Below are positions 18,182 to 26,232 of a stretch of DNA of 64,000 nt, piece by piece. The notes beneath the pieces are model-generated. The model saw only the letters and a program-made list of their open reading frames with translations, was not told the DNA's origin and ran no database searches. Source of the DNA: Ilumatobacteraceae bacterium (GTDB taxonomy: Bacteria; Actinomycetota; Acidimicrobiia; Acidimicrobiales; Ilumatobacteraceae). The stretch lies in NCBI GenBank assembly GCA_013213745.1, contig JABSQH010000029.1, positions 22,439-86,438 of the forward strand. The letters are read 5' to 3'. The position numbers were made by a program, and so were the translations under genes. Every line of letters starts with the position of its first letter. Position 1 is the stretch's first letter.

Positions 18182-19086
18182 CACAGTCGATCGAGCGCCC
18201 CGATCAGCGCCGATCGCTGCTCGTCGGACGGAACGGCGATGCGCACGGTGTCGATCAGGCCGAATGACGTGCAATCGCGTACCACCACACGATGCGCCAG
18301 CAGGCGGGCTCGGAGTCCCGGTTCCCGTACGAGCACCCACGGTGCGGCGGTATCGACCACGTCGAGATCGCGGCGACGCAACTCGGCCACGAGATCGGCG
18401 CGACGGGCGCGAACCGCGTCTCGCCATGTCGGCAGGTCGCTCAGCTCGACCAATGCCGGCGCGATCGACGCAGCAAATCCGTTCACGGACCACTTCGGCT
18501 GTCGCTCACGAACGGCGGTGGCCTGCTCGGCGTCCGGGGCGACGACGTATCCGAGTCGCACCCCTGGGCACGCCCACAGCTTGGTCAGCGAGCCGATCCG
18601 CCATGCGCCGTCGTCGGTGCGCGTCCACGTCCCGGTGGCGAGTTGCCAAAACGCTTCGTCCCACACATCGGCGCGCTCATCGGCGCCGGCGAGTACACCC
18701 ATCGGCGACGACGGGTCGGCGCGCCACACCAGACCGCCGGATTCGACCTGCCGAAGATGTCGACGGTAGAGCGAGAATGCGGGCTCGACGACGTCGCCCA
18801 CCGGGTGCAGCGCGGCAACGAGCGCGATTGCCTCCGCGCCGCCATTGGTCAGGATCAGCCGCTCGGCATCGACTCCCATCACATCGGCGAGAGCGACCGT
18901 CGCCGGTTCGGTCTCGGGATAACGCAGGGCCGCATCGATGGCGTCGGCAATCAGCGGCCGCACGTCGGGGGCAACGGGGTTCACACTTGCGGACAGGTCG
19001 GTGAACGTGTCGACCGACACCCCGAGCGAGCGAGCAATCCGCTCGGCGTCACCTCCGTGTGGACCGATGGGGAACTCGGTGGTCAT
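18181..19086 (-). CDS. cobD: Threonine-phosphate decarboxylase (CobD/CobC-type aminotransferase fold)
   Basis: 301 residues of a fold-type-I PLP enzyme with HGGDAERIARSLG near the start, DLSASVNPVAPD, NGGAEAIALVA and the PLP-lysine segment IGSLTKLWACPGVRLGY. In corrinoid loci this enzyme makes (R)-1-amino-2-propanol phosphate, which CbiB then attaches. The start is the ATG at 19086, whose first bases overlap the btuD stop. At 301 residues it is shorter than Salmonella CobD but complete in motifs. No PduX-type threonine kinase is seen nearby. Confidence 0.9.
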   Translation of the reverse strand: MTTEFPIGPHGGDAERIARSLGVSVDTFTDLSASVNPVAPDVRPLIADAIDAALRYPETEPATVALADVMGVDAERLILTNGGAEAIALVAALHPVGDVVEPAFSLYRRHLRQVESGGLVWRADPSSPMGVLAGADERADVWDEAFWQLATGTWTRTDDGAWRIGSLTKLWACPGVRLGYVVAPDAEQATAVRERQPKWSVNGFAASIAPALVELSDLPTWRDAVRARRADLVAELRRRDLDVVDTAAPWVLVREPGLRARLLAHRVVVRDCTSFGLIDTVRIAVPSDEQRSALIGALDRL

Positions 19087-19868
19087 GGCACCGGAAATCC
19101 GCGTTGTGGGATGACGACCACTCCGCCGTTCGATCCTCGTTCGACCGACACGCATACGTCGTACACCTCGCCGATCCGTTCGGCGGTGAGCACGTCGCGG
19201 GCGCTTCCCGAAGCGACCAGGCGGCCCTCGTCGAGCAACACCAACCGGTCTGCGTAGAGCCCAGCCAACGTCAGGTCGTGCATCGCCGAGATCACGGTGA
19301 GCCGTTCGTCGCGCCGCAGCTCGGCGACCAGCTCGAGCGCTTGCTGCTGATGCCCGATGTCGAGGGCGCTCGTCGGCTCGTCGAGCAACAGCACTGCGGT
19401 GTCTTGCGCAAGCGCTCTAGCCAGTACCACCCGCTGGCGTTCCCCGCCGCTCAGCTCGCCGAGTACGCGGGCGCGCAATGCGGTCAGCCCGAGACGTTCG
19501 AGCACACGGTCGACAACATCTCGGTCGCCGCTCGATTCGATCCCGAAGCGGCCGACGTATGGCCACCGGCCGAGCAGGACGTAGTCGTCGACGCGCATGT
19601 CACCGGGGATCATCGGCTCCTGCGGCACCATCGCTACGCGCCGGGCGCGATCACGCGCTGACATCGCCGCAAGCGCAGCGCCATCGACGTCGATGCCGCC
19701 GGCGAAGCCGACGAGCCCACCGACGGCCCGCAACAGCGACGACTTCCCTGCGCCGTTCGGACCGAGCATCGCGACCCACTCTCCCGGCGCGACCGTGTCG
19801 GTGTACGGCTCGACCGCGACGAACTCGCCGTAGGTGACGCTGACGCCGCAGAAGTCGACCCGACTCAT
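19083..19868 (-). CDS. btuD: Cobalamin/cobinamide ABC transporter ATP-binding protein
   Basis: 261-residue ABC ATPase of the FepC/BtuD type: Walker A GPNGAGKSS, Q-loop VPQEPMIPG, signature LSGGERQRVVLARAL and Walker B VLLLDEPTSALD, with the switch His in SAMHDLTLAG. Its ATG overlaps the btuC stop and its stop overlaps the cobD start. Placement under a B12 riboswitch makes a corrinoid importer far more likely than a siderophore importer. Confidence 0.92.
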   Translation of the reverse strand: MSRVDFCGVSVTYGEFVAVEPYTDTVAPGEWVAMLGPNGAGKSSLLRAVGGLVGFAGGIDVDGAALAAMSARDRARRVAMVPQEPMIPGDMRVDDYVLLGRWPYVGRFGIESSGDRDVVDRVLERLGLTALRARVLGELSGGERQRVVLARALAQDTAVLLLDEPTSALDIGHQQQALELVAELRRDERLTVISAMHDLTLAGLYADRLVLLDEGRLVASGSARDVLTAERIGEVYDVCVSVERGSNGGVVVIPQRGFPVP

Positions 19869-20935
19869 CGGCGCACCTGCTGACGGCGGAGGAGATAGAC
19901 GAAGAATGGCGCGCCGAGGAATGCCGTCACGACGCCGATCGGCGTTTCCGCGCCACCCTGCACCGTGCGCCCGGGAATGTCGGCGAGGATCAAGAAGCAC
20001 GCTCCGACGAACAACGACATCGGCACCACCATGCGGTAGCTCGCGCCGATCACCATGCGTACCGCGTGGGGGATGATCAGACCGACGAAGCCGATGAGAC
20101 CGCTGACCGACACAACGGCTGCGGTTCCGAGCGTCGCCGCGATCACGATGACCAGTCTCGTGCGTGCCACAGACATTCCCAGCGTCGTGGCTTCGTCGTC
20201 GCCGACACGCAACACGTCGAGCGGTCGACGCAGGAGCACCAGCACGACAGCCGAGACGGCGACGTAGGGGATCACCAGACCGACATCACTCCACGTCGCG
20301 CTCGACAACCGCCCGAGGATCCACGAGTACACCTCACGCACGACATCGACGTTGCGCTGCAACAGCCACGTCTGCACTGCGGTGGCGAACGCCACGACGG
20401 CGACGCCAGCCAATACCAGCGTCGGACCCGAGCCCGTCGCCGGGCCGAACGCGCCGCCGACGAGATACGTCACCGTCACGGTGAGAATCGCCGCGCAGAA
20501 GGCGATGATCGGGACCGGATCGACGGGCCAGCCCGCCGTTGCCTGACGCGCCACGGTAAAGGCGAGGGTGGCCCCGAGCCCGGCGCCAGCAGCTGCGCCG
20601 AGCAGGTAGGGATCGACGAGGGGGTTGCGGAACACACCCTGGTAGCTCGCTCCCGCGGCCGAGAGCATTCCGCCGACAAGCGCGCCGAGGAGCACCCTGG
20701 GCATGCGAATCTGCCAGACGATGTTCCACTCTGCCCGGGACACGCCGGAGTCGATCGAGATCAGCGGGAGCCGGTCGAGGAGTGCGAGCGGGACGCGCCA
20801 CGCTGGCGGGCCTGCCGGACCGATCGACACGCCGACGACGATGACGAGCCCGACGGCGAGCGCGCCGCCGACGAACCACCGCGCCGGGTGCCGGACAGCC
20901 AGCCTCCCAGCCGCGGTCGCTCGCTCGGCGCGCAT
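19865..20935 (-). CDS. btuC: Cobalamin/cobinamide ABC transporter permease
   Basis: A FecCD/BtuC-family permease of 356 residues with about ten helices. Diagnostic blocks are RMPRVLLGALVGGMLSAAGA, FRNPLVDPYLLGAAAGAG, LGMSVARTRL and SGLIGFVGLIIPHAVRMV, then PIGVVTAFLGAPFFVYLLRR at the C-terminus. ATG 20935 is chosen; an in-frame TTG 13 codons upstream lies inside a palindromic repeat and is unlikely. An 80-bp gap separates it from btuF and holds one copy of the 43-bp repeat described below. Confidence 0.93.
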   Translation of the reverse strand: MRAERATAAGRLAVRHPARWFVGGALAVGLVIVVGVSIGPAGPPAWRVPLALLDRLPLISIDSGVSRAEWNIVWQIRMPRVLLGALVGGMLSAAGASYQGVFRNPLVDPYLLGAAAGAGLGATLAFTVARQATAGWPVDPVPIIAFCAAILTVTVTYLVGGAFGPATGSGPTLVLAGVAVVAFATAVQTWLLQRNVDVVREVYSWILGRLSSATWSDVGLVIPYVAVSAVVLVLLRRPLDVLRVGDDEATTLGMSVARTRLVIVIAATLGTAAVVSVSGLIGFVGLIIPHAVRMVIGASYRMVVPMSLFVGACFLILADIPGRTVQGGAETPIGVVTAFLGAPFFVYLLRRQQVRR

Positions 20936-20955
20936 CGCCCCGCTACCCCGAAATA

Positions 20956-20998
20956 CCGGGGATTCCGTGCGCAATTCGCACGTCTTCGCGAACAGAAC
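20956..20998 (+). repeat. 43-bp direct repeat, copy A (between btuC and btuF)
   Basis: This block agrees with 25230-25272 at 36 of 43 positions in the same orientation. Its core is a palindrome, GTGCGCAATTCGCAC, preceded by CCGGGGATTCC and followed by GTCTTCGCGAACAGAAC. Differences inside the stem preserve pairing (G-C replaced by a G-T wobble in copy B), so the hairpin appears to be maintained. No function is known to me. Confidence 0.8.
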
Positions 20999-21015
20999 CG
21001 AGAATCACCGTGAAG

Positions 21016-21999
21016 TCACGACGCGGGGACGGTCGCCAGCGCATCGGCGATCACTTGGTAGAACTCGACGACCCGCGGGCCCCAGCGCGACGCGATGTCG
21101 TCGTCGACCTCGATCACCACCCCGTTTTGGACCGCCGCGATCACGTCCCAGCCGTCGCGCCCGCTGACCGTATCGATGCTCTCGCCGCAGCAATCGTCGT
21201 GCACGATCACATCCGGACTCGACGACACCACGAACTCGGCATTGAGCTGAGGAAACCCGCCGGCATCGTCAGGCAGTTCATCGGCGATGCTCGTCAGGCC
21301 GAGTTGTGCGTACGCCTCACCGATGAACGTGTTGCTGGTGACACTGAACAGGTCGGGCGTGAGCTCGTGGTAGTAGGTCAGCCCGTCGGGCGCCTCGGCG
21401 CCGGCAACGATCGCATCGATGTCGGTCTGCATCTGGGCGACGAGCTCCGCGGCCTCACCGACGTTGCCGGTCACTGCGCCGAGTTGCTCGATTTGGTCGT
21501 AGGTGTCGGTCAGCGATTGGGCGGCTGGCCCGTCCCACGACGGAATGCCGAGTGCATCGAGTTGTTCACCGAGCCCCGTGAAGTCGCCGCCGATCAGCAC
21601 GAGATCGGGCTCGAACGCAGCGATCTCCTCCACGTTCGGCTCGAAACCGGACAACTCGTTCGGAAGTTCGAGCGCTGCTTCGGGGTAGTTGGAGAACTGG
21701 TCGACCGCAACGAGCCGATCGCCGGCTCCGATGGCGAACATGATCTCGGTGTGGGTCGGGCTGAGCGAGACGACTCGCTGCGGCCCGTCGGCCGAGCTGT
21801 CATCAGCCGACGGAGCGGCAGTTGTCGCGGCGATCGTCGGCGCGTCGGTGGTCTCGGCCGCCGGCGCGTCCGAGGTTGCCGTCGTCGGCGAGCTGTTGTC
21901 GTCACCGCACGCCGCCGCGATCAGCGCCAGAGCGCCGAGCGCGGCAGCACGACGGCCGAGCCTCGGCCGTCGAGATCGACACGAGTGTGTGGGTGTCAT
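21016..21999 (-). CDS. btuF: Cobalamin/cobinamide-binding lipoprotein
   Basis: 327 residues: a long basic signal peptide (RRPRLGRRAAALGALALIAA) with lipobox IAAAC, a Thr/Ala/Ser linker to about residue 73, and a periplasmic-binding domain of the BtuF/FepB class (RVVSLSPTHTEIMFAIGAG, FEPDLVLIGGDF, VVSSSPDVIVHDDCCGES). It captures corrinoids outside the membrane for BtuCD. ATG 21999 has a strong GGAGG six bases upstream. A cobalamin riboswitch lies in the leader. First gene of the minus-strand operon. Confidence 0.93.
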   Translation of the reverse strand: MTPTHSCRSRRPRLGRRAAALGALALIAAACGDDNSSPTTATSDAPAAETTDAPTIAATTAAPSADDSSADGPQRVVSLSPTHTEIMFAIGAGDRLVAVDQFSNYPEAALELPNELSGFEPNVEEIAAFEPDLVLIGGDFTGLGEQLDALGIPSWDGPAAQSLTDTYDQIEQLGAVTGNVGEAAELVAQMQTDIDAIVAGAEAPDGLTYYHELTPDLFSVTSNTFIGEAYAQLGLTSIADELPDDAGGFPQLNAEFVVSSSPDVIVHDDCCGESIDTVSGRDGWDVIAAVQNGVVIEVDDDIASRWGPRVVEFYQVIADALATVPAS

Positions 22000-22119
22000 G
22001 GTGCCTCCATAGGGTTGGAGGACAAGTGGGGTTCGCGGCGAGCGCGCAACGGTGACCGGCACCGCTGGCCGACCCACTGGGCGAGCCGTCCCTTGCCTCG
22101 AGGGATGATGTCGCGCTCG

Positions 22120-22246
22120 AGGGCAGGCGACCGGGCTGATCGCGCCGCCGAAGCGGCGCGACATCACCGTTGCGGGACAGCGCCGGGTTCTCACCGGACT
22201 TCGCTGCGTCTCGAACGGTTCGACACCGTAGTGGCAGGCTCCTACG
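22120..22246 (-). promoter_or_regulatory. Cobalamin riboswitch
   Basis: Read on the minus strand, the btuF leader contains the conserved AGTCCGGTGAGAACCCGGCG, CTGTCCCGCAACGGTGA and the B12 box AGCCCGGTCGCCTGCC, in the normal order and spacing. The aptamer sits about 120 bases upstream of btuF. A further hairpin (TCCCT-AGGGA, about 22086-22105) between aptamer and gene may be part of the expression platform. It should switch off btuFCD-cobD-cbiB when adenosylcobalamin is plentiful. Confidence 0.95.
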
Positions 22247-22259
22247 CTCCACGATTCAC

Positions 22260-22859
22260 ATGACGAACGACACGCCCGACGATGCGCCGATCGACGAGGA
22301 TCGAGCGCCCACCGAAGATCCCCGACCCGACGGTTTACGGGGCGCCGACTCCTTGGTCGTGCTCAATACGGGCGACGGCAAGGGCAAGTCCTCGTCGGCG
22401 TTCGGCATCATGGTCCGTGGTCTGGCACGAGGCTGGAACGTTGCGGTCGTGCAGTTCATCAAGTCCGGCGACTGGAAGGTCGGTGAAGAGAAGATCGGGC
22501 GCGAGCTCGGCGTGGATTGGCATGCCTTCGGCGATGGGTTCACCTGGGACTCCGACGATCTCAGCGCCGATCGAGCCCATGCGGCTGAAGGCTGGCAGCA
22601 AGCCGTCGAGCTGATGAACGCCGGCGACCACCAGCTCGTCGTTTTCGATGAGTTGACGTATCTCGCCTCGTTCGGCTGGCTCGACGTGGCCGACATCGTG
22701 TCCGCCATTGCCGCCCGACCGAGACATGTCAACGTGGTGATCACCGGACGCGATGCCGCGCCTGAACTCGTCGAGCTCGCCGACACCGTCACCGAAATGC
22801 GCGAGGTGAAACACGCGTATCAACAGGGCATCCGCGCGATGCGTGGCATCGACTACTGA
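22260..22859 (+). CDS. cobO: Cob(I)alamin adenosyltransferase (corrinoid adenosyltransferase)
   Basis: 199 residues with the CobA/CobO P-loop NTGDGKGKSSSAFG, VVQFIKSGDW, and the late motifs VVFDELTYLASFGWLD and PRHVNVVITGRDA. It adds the adenosyl group to cob(I)inamide or cobyrinate in the cytoplasm. ATG 22260 is the first base block after the divergent riboswitch region; no Shine-Dalgarno is visible, so a leaderless or nearly leaderless mRNA is likely. It heads cobO-cobU-cobT-cobS. Confidence 0.93.
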   Translation: MTNDTPDDAPIDEDRAPTEDPRPDGLRGADSLVVLNTGDGKGKSSSAFGIMVRGLARGWNVAVVQFIKSGDWKVGEEKIGRELGVDWHAFGDGFTWDSDDLSADRAHAAEGWQQAVELMNAGDHQLVVFDELTYLASFGWLDVADIVSAIAARPRHVNVVITGRDAAPELVELADTVTEMREVKHAYQQGIRAMRGIDY

Positions 22860-22869
22860 GGCCGAAGCG

Positions 22870-23430
22870 ATGCCGTTGATCGTGCTCATCGGCGGGGCGC
22901 GTAGTGGCAAGAGTGGCTACGCGGTCGACCTCGCCCAGCGGGTCGGCGGACCGGTCACCTTCGTCGCCACGGCGCCGGTGCTGGACGGCGACATGTCACA
23001 ACGGGTTGCCCGCCATCGCGAGGAACGGCCTGCAGGTTGGGACACCCTTGAAGAGGAGATCGAGCTCGTTCGGGCGCTCGGCGGCGTTCCCGATGGCCAC
23101 ACCATCATCGTCGACTGCCTCACATTGTGGACCTCGAACATGATGTGGAAAGACCACGCCGAGTCAGCGATTCTCGCCGCCGCCGAGTCAGCGAGCGAGC
23201 TGGCCGCCGAGCGCGACGGCACGGTCCTCGTGATCACCAACGAGGTCGGACTCGGCATTCACCCCGAGTCGGAGCTCGGTCGCACGTACCGCGACACCCT
23301 CGGGCGGGTGAACCAGGCGTTCGCACGACGCGCCGATGCCACACTCCTGATGGTCGCCGGTCGAGCACTCCGTCTCTCCGATCCAGACGAGCTGTTGGAA
23401 GATCTGCAACTCGACGTCGACCTGCCATGA
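22870..23430 (+). CDS. cobU: Adenosylcobinamide kinase / adenosylcobinamide-phosphate guanylyltransferase
   Basis: 186 residues with the CobU P-loop GGARSGKSGYAVDLA at the N-terminus, VTFVATAPVLDGDM, the guanylylation-site region RHREERPAGWDTLEE (His acceptor) and DCLTLWTSNM. It phosphorylates adenosylcobinamide and converts it to the GDP derivative. ATG 22870 follows cobO by ten bases. Confidence 0.94.
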   Translation: MPLIVLIGGARSGKSGYAVDLAQRVGGPVTFVATAPVLDGDMSQRVARHREERPAGWDTLEEEIELVRALGGVPDGHTIIVDCLTLWTSNMMWKDHAESAILAAAESASELAAERDGTVLVITNEVGLGIHPESELGRTYRDTLGRVNQAFARRADATLLMVAGRALRLSDPDELLEDLQLDVDLP

Positions 23431-23440
23431 TCACGCAGCA

Positions 23441-24430
23441 ATGACACTTCGCGACGCTCTCGTCGACCTCCCGCAGCCCGATGCCGTCGCCCGCGATGCC
23501 GTGCACGAGCGAGCCGCAGAGATCCTCCGTCCGAGCGGAGCCTTGGCATGGCTCGACGAGATCGCCGCCTGGGTCGCTGGCTGGCAGCGAACACCCCGAC
23601 CCAGCATCGATCGACCGACCGGCCTGATCTTCGCCGCCGATCATGGCGTTGCGGCGGCGACGAAGGTCAGCGCCTACCCAACCGGCGTGACCGAGGCGAT
23701 GCTCGCGGCCTTCGAAGACGGCCGCTCGACGATCTCCGCGTTCGCCCGCATCGTCGGAGCCGACGTGCGCGCCGTTGACGTCGGCGTCGGCCGGCCGACC
23801 GGCGACATCCGCTACGAGCCGGCGCTCGACGAGGCGCGCTTCGACGACATCGTCGACACCGCATTCGCCGAGGTCGACCGCCTCGACGGCGACCTGCTGG
23901 TGCTTGGCGAAATGGGTATCGGCAACACCACCCCGTCGGCGGCGATCGCCGCTGCGCTGGCCGGCGGCGAAGCCGCCGCCTGGGTCGGCAGGGGGACGGG
24001 TATCGACGACGAGGGGTTGGAACGCAAGCGGCTTGCGGTCCGCGAGGCCGTCAACCGCATCGCCGGGATCACCGACCCATTGGAGATCCTGCGCGAAGTT
24101 GGTGGAGCCGAACTCGTGGCGATTGCTGCGGCAATCGTGGCAGCACGTCGCCGGTCGCTCCCCGTGGTGCTCGACGGATACGTGGTCACCACTGCGGCCC
24201 TCCCCCTCGCGGTGGCGGCCGAGGACGCGCTCGACCACTGCACGGTCGGGCACTGCTCGGCCGAGCCAGGCCATCGGCGGTTGCTCGAACGACTCGGCAA
24301 GAAGCCGTTGCTCGATCTCGACATGCGCTTGGGTGAAGGGTCGGGCGCGATGGCTGCGGTGCCCCTGATCGCCATGGCCTGCGCCGGCGTGACCGCTGTG
24401 CCGACGTTCGGGGAGTGGTTCGGCGAGTGA
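23441..24430 (+). CDS. cobT: Nicotinate-nucleotide-dimethylbenzimidazole phosphoribosyltransferase
   Basis: 329 residues with the CobT blocks IFAADHGVAAATKVSAYP, LGEMGIGNTTPSAA (phosphate/ribose site), GRGTGIDDEGLERK and LDLDMRLGEGSGA, the last containing the catalytic Glu. It activates the lower-ligand base as alpha-ribazole phosphate. It lies between cobU and cobS, and its stop overlaps the cobS GTG. Confidence 0.95.
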   Translation: MTLRDALVDLPQPDAVARDAVHERAAEILRPSGALAWLDEIAAWVAGWQRTPRPSIDRPTGLIFAADHGVAAATKVSAYPTGVTEAMLAAFEDGRSTISAFARIVGADVRAVDVGVGRPTGDIRYEPALDEARFDDIVDTAFAEVDRLDGDLLVLGEMGIGNTTPSAAIAAALAGGEAAAWVGRGTGIDDEGLERKRLAVREAVNRIAGITDPLEILREVGGAELVAIAAAIVAARRRSLPVVLDGYVVTTAALPLAVAAEDALDHCTVGHCSAEPGHRRLLERLGKKPLLDLDMRLGEGSGAMAAVPLIAMACAGVTAVPTFGEWFGE

Positions 24431-25206
24431 ACGACCGCGCTGCGCAGGGCGGCCTGCGACCGATCGGATTTCTCGGCGCGCTGACCTTCCTCACTCGACT
24501 GCCCGTCCGTCTACGCAGCGCTCCGGACCTCCCGGCGAGTGTTCCGTGGTTCGCCGTCGTTGGCGGCCTGATCGGCGTCACCGTCGGGACGATCGCTGCG
24601 GGGCTGGCCGAGCTCGTTCCGATGAGCGTCGCCGCGGCCGTTGCGGTGATCGCGGGGGTCGCCCTCACCGGTGCATTCCACGAAGACGGTCTGGCCGACC
24701 TGTGCGATGCGTTCGGCGGGTGGACGGTCGAACAGCGACACGAGATCTTGAAGGACTCGCGTCATGGGACCTACGGGGTTGCCGCTCTCGCATCATCGAT
24801 CGTGCTGCGTATCGTTTGCGTCGCCGAGCTCGGACCGGCGACAGCCTTCGCGGGATTGGTTGCCGCCCACGCCCTGGCACGCGGGGCCGCAGTCGCCACG
24901 ATGGGCGCACGGCCGAAGTCGGCGGCACCCGGACTCGGGTCGGAGTACACCGCGGCCGTCACGGCACCACGCGCCGCGCTCGGCGCGCTCGCAGGAGTCA
25001 TCATCGCCGCGGCGGCCACGGGCTGGTGGGCCGCACCGTTGACCGCGGCCGCAGGGTTGGCGGCGATCGGCGTCGCATTGCTGGCTCGGCGAGCGTTGGG
25101 AGCGATCACCGGCGATTCGCTCGGCGCAATCGAGCAGGTCGCCGAGGGCCTGGTGCTGGTCGTCGTGACCGGCCTGGCCACCCGCCACACCCTGTGGTGG
25201 ACCTGA
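24427..25206 (+). CDS. cobS: Adenosylcobinamide-GDP ribazoletransferase (cobalamin synthase)
   Basis: 259-residue membrane enzyme of the CobS family that joins GDP-cobinamide to alpha-ribazole (phosphate). GFLGALTFLTRLPV at the start and the metal-binding FHEDGLADLCDAFGG plus LKDSRHGTYG are diagnostic; the remainder is hydrophobic helices. GTG 24427 overlaps the cobT stop (GTGA). Final gene of the plus-strand salvage operon; the second 43-bp repeat follows 24 bp later. Confidence 0.94.
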   Translation: MNDRAAQGGLRPIGFLGALTFLTRLPVRLRSAPDLPASVPWFAVVGGLIGVTVGTIAAGLAELVPMSVAAAVAVIAGVALTGAFHEDGLADLCDAFGGWTVEQRHEILKDSRHGTYGVAALASSIVLRIVCVAELGPATAFAGLVAAHALARGAAVATMGARPKSAAPGLGSEYTAAVTAPRAALGALAGVIIAAAATGWWAAPLTAAAGLAAIGVALLARRALGAITGDSLGAIEQVAEGLVLVVVTGLATRHTLWWT

Positions 25207-25229
25207 CCGCCCCCCACCCGACCGAAAAA

Positions 25230-25272
25230 CCGGGGAGTCCGTGCGCATTTTGCACGTCTGCGATGACAGAAC
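25230..25272 (+). repeat. 43-bp direct repeat, copy B (after cobS)
   Basis: Second copy of the element at 20956-20998, same orientation, with core GTGCGCATTTTGCAC and flanks CCGGGGAGTCC and GACAGAAC. Together the copies bracket btuF and cobOUTS. In this place it lies 31 bp upstream of the DUF368 start, so it could act as a regulatory hairpin, but no promoter can be proven. Confidence 0.8.
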
Positions 25273-25303
25273 GGGGACACCATTGCGCAGCTAGCCTCGC
25301 GGC

Positions 25304-26230
25304 GTGCGAATTCCCTCCCCGATCGCGCAGCTGGTGCGCGGTTTCGCCATGGGTGCAGCCGACATCGTGCCGGGTGTCTCGGGCGGCACGGTTGCGCTGA
25401 TCCTCGGGATCTACACGCGCCTGATCAACAACGTCCGTCTCGGCGCAGGGTGTCTCAAACAACTCATCACCGGTCGCATCAGCGAGTTTCGCGAGACGCT
25501 CGTGCGGATCGAATGGGTCTGGCTGGTGGCGCTGCTTGCGGGGATTCTCACCGCCATCGTGCTGTTGGCCTCGATCATCGAGGATTTGCTGCTCGAACAG
25601 CCGGTTCGGATGGCGGCGGCCTTCTTCGGTCTCGTTGCCGGGTCGGTGTGGGTCGCTGGACGGATGGTCGAACGGTGGGATCGCACCGCCGTCACCATCA
25701 CCGCGACGCTCGGCGTGGCCATGTTCCTGCTCCTCGGGCTGCGGACCAACACCGAGGTGCCGGAGGGCGCAACGACGGCCGTGACCCAGCCGTTGTGGGT
25801 CTTCTTTCTGACCGGCGCGATTGCCATCTGCGCCATGATCCTTCCGGGCGTATCGGGTTCATTTCTCCTCGTGATGATGGGGATGTATCTCCAGGTCATC
25901 GACGCGATCGACGAACGGATGTATGCGGAGCTGGCGGCGTTCGGCCTCGGATGCGTGATCGGCTTGGCGCTGTTTTCGACCGTGCTGCATCACATGCTCG
26001 ACCGCTATCACTCGTGGGTGCTCGCAGCGATGGTCGGCCTGCTGCTCGGTTCGACGCGGGTGCTGTGGGCATGGCCCGACGGCACGAACACCACAACGCT
26101 CGGCGCTCCACGCGACGATGTGTTGGTGCCGGTGTTGTTGGCCGTGGCCGCCGCTGCGCTGGTCGTCAGCGTCGACTGGTATTCACGTCGGCGCACGACC
26201 ACACGCGAGCCGCAGCCAGTCGCCGCCTGA
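25304..26230 (+). CDS. DUF368 family polyprenyl-phosphate transporter (PopT-like)
   Basis: 308 residues, eight or more hydrophobic helices, and two copies of the family hallmark: MGAADIVPGVSGGTVALILG near the N-terminus and CAMILPGVSGSFLLVMMG in the middle. DUF368 proteins (PopT) have been linked to recycling undecaprenyl phosphate across the membrane for wall synthesis; the assignment here rests on family membership. GTG 25304 is the start; it ends two bases before the convergent aminotransferase stop. Confidence 0.88.
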   Translation: MRIPSPIAQLVRGFAMGAADIVPGVSGGTVALILGIYTRLINNVRLGAGCLKQLITGRISEFRETLVRIEWVWLVALLAGILTAIVLLASIIEDLLLEQPVRMAAAFFGLVAGSVWVAGRMVERWDRTAVTITATLGVAMFLLLGLRTNTEVPEGATTAVTQPLWVFFLTGAIAICAMILPGVSGSFLLVMMGMYLQVIDAIDERMYAELAAFGLGCVIGLALFSTVLHHMLDRYHSWVLAAMVGLLLGSTRVLWAWPDGTNTTTLGAPRDDVLVPVLLAVAAAALVVSVDWYSRRRTTTREPQPVAA

Positions 26231-26232
26231 CC

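Noticed and set aside
20936..20974. TTG start of btuC at 20974
   Set aside because: It falls in the palindromic repeat and adds 13 residues not typical of the family.
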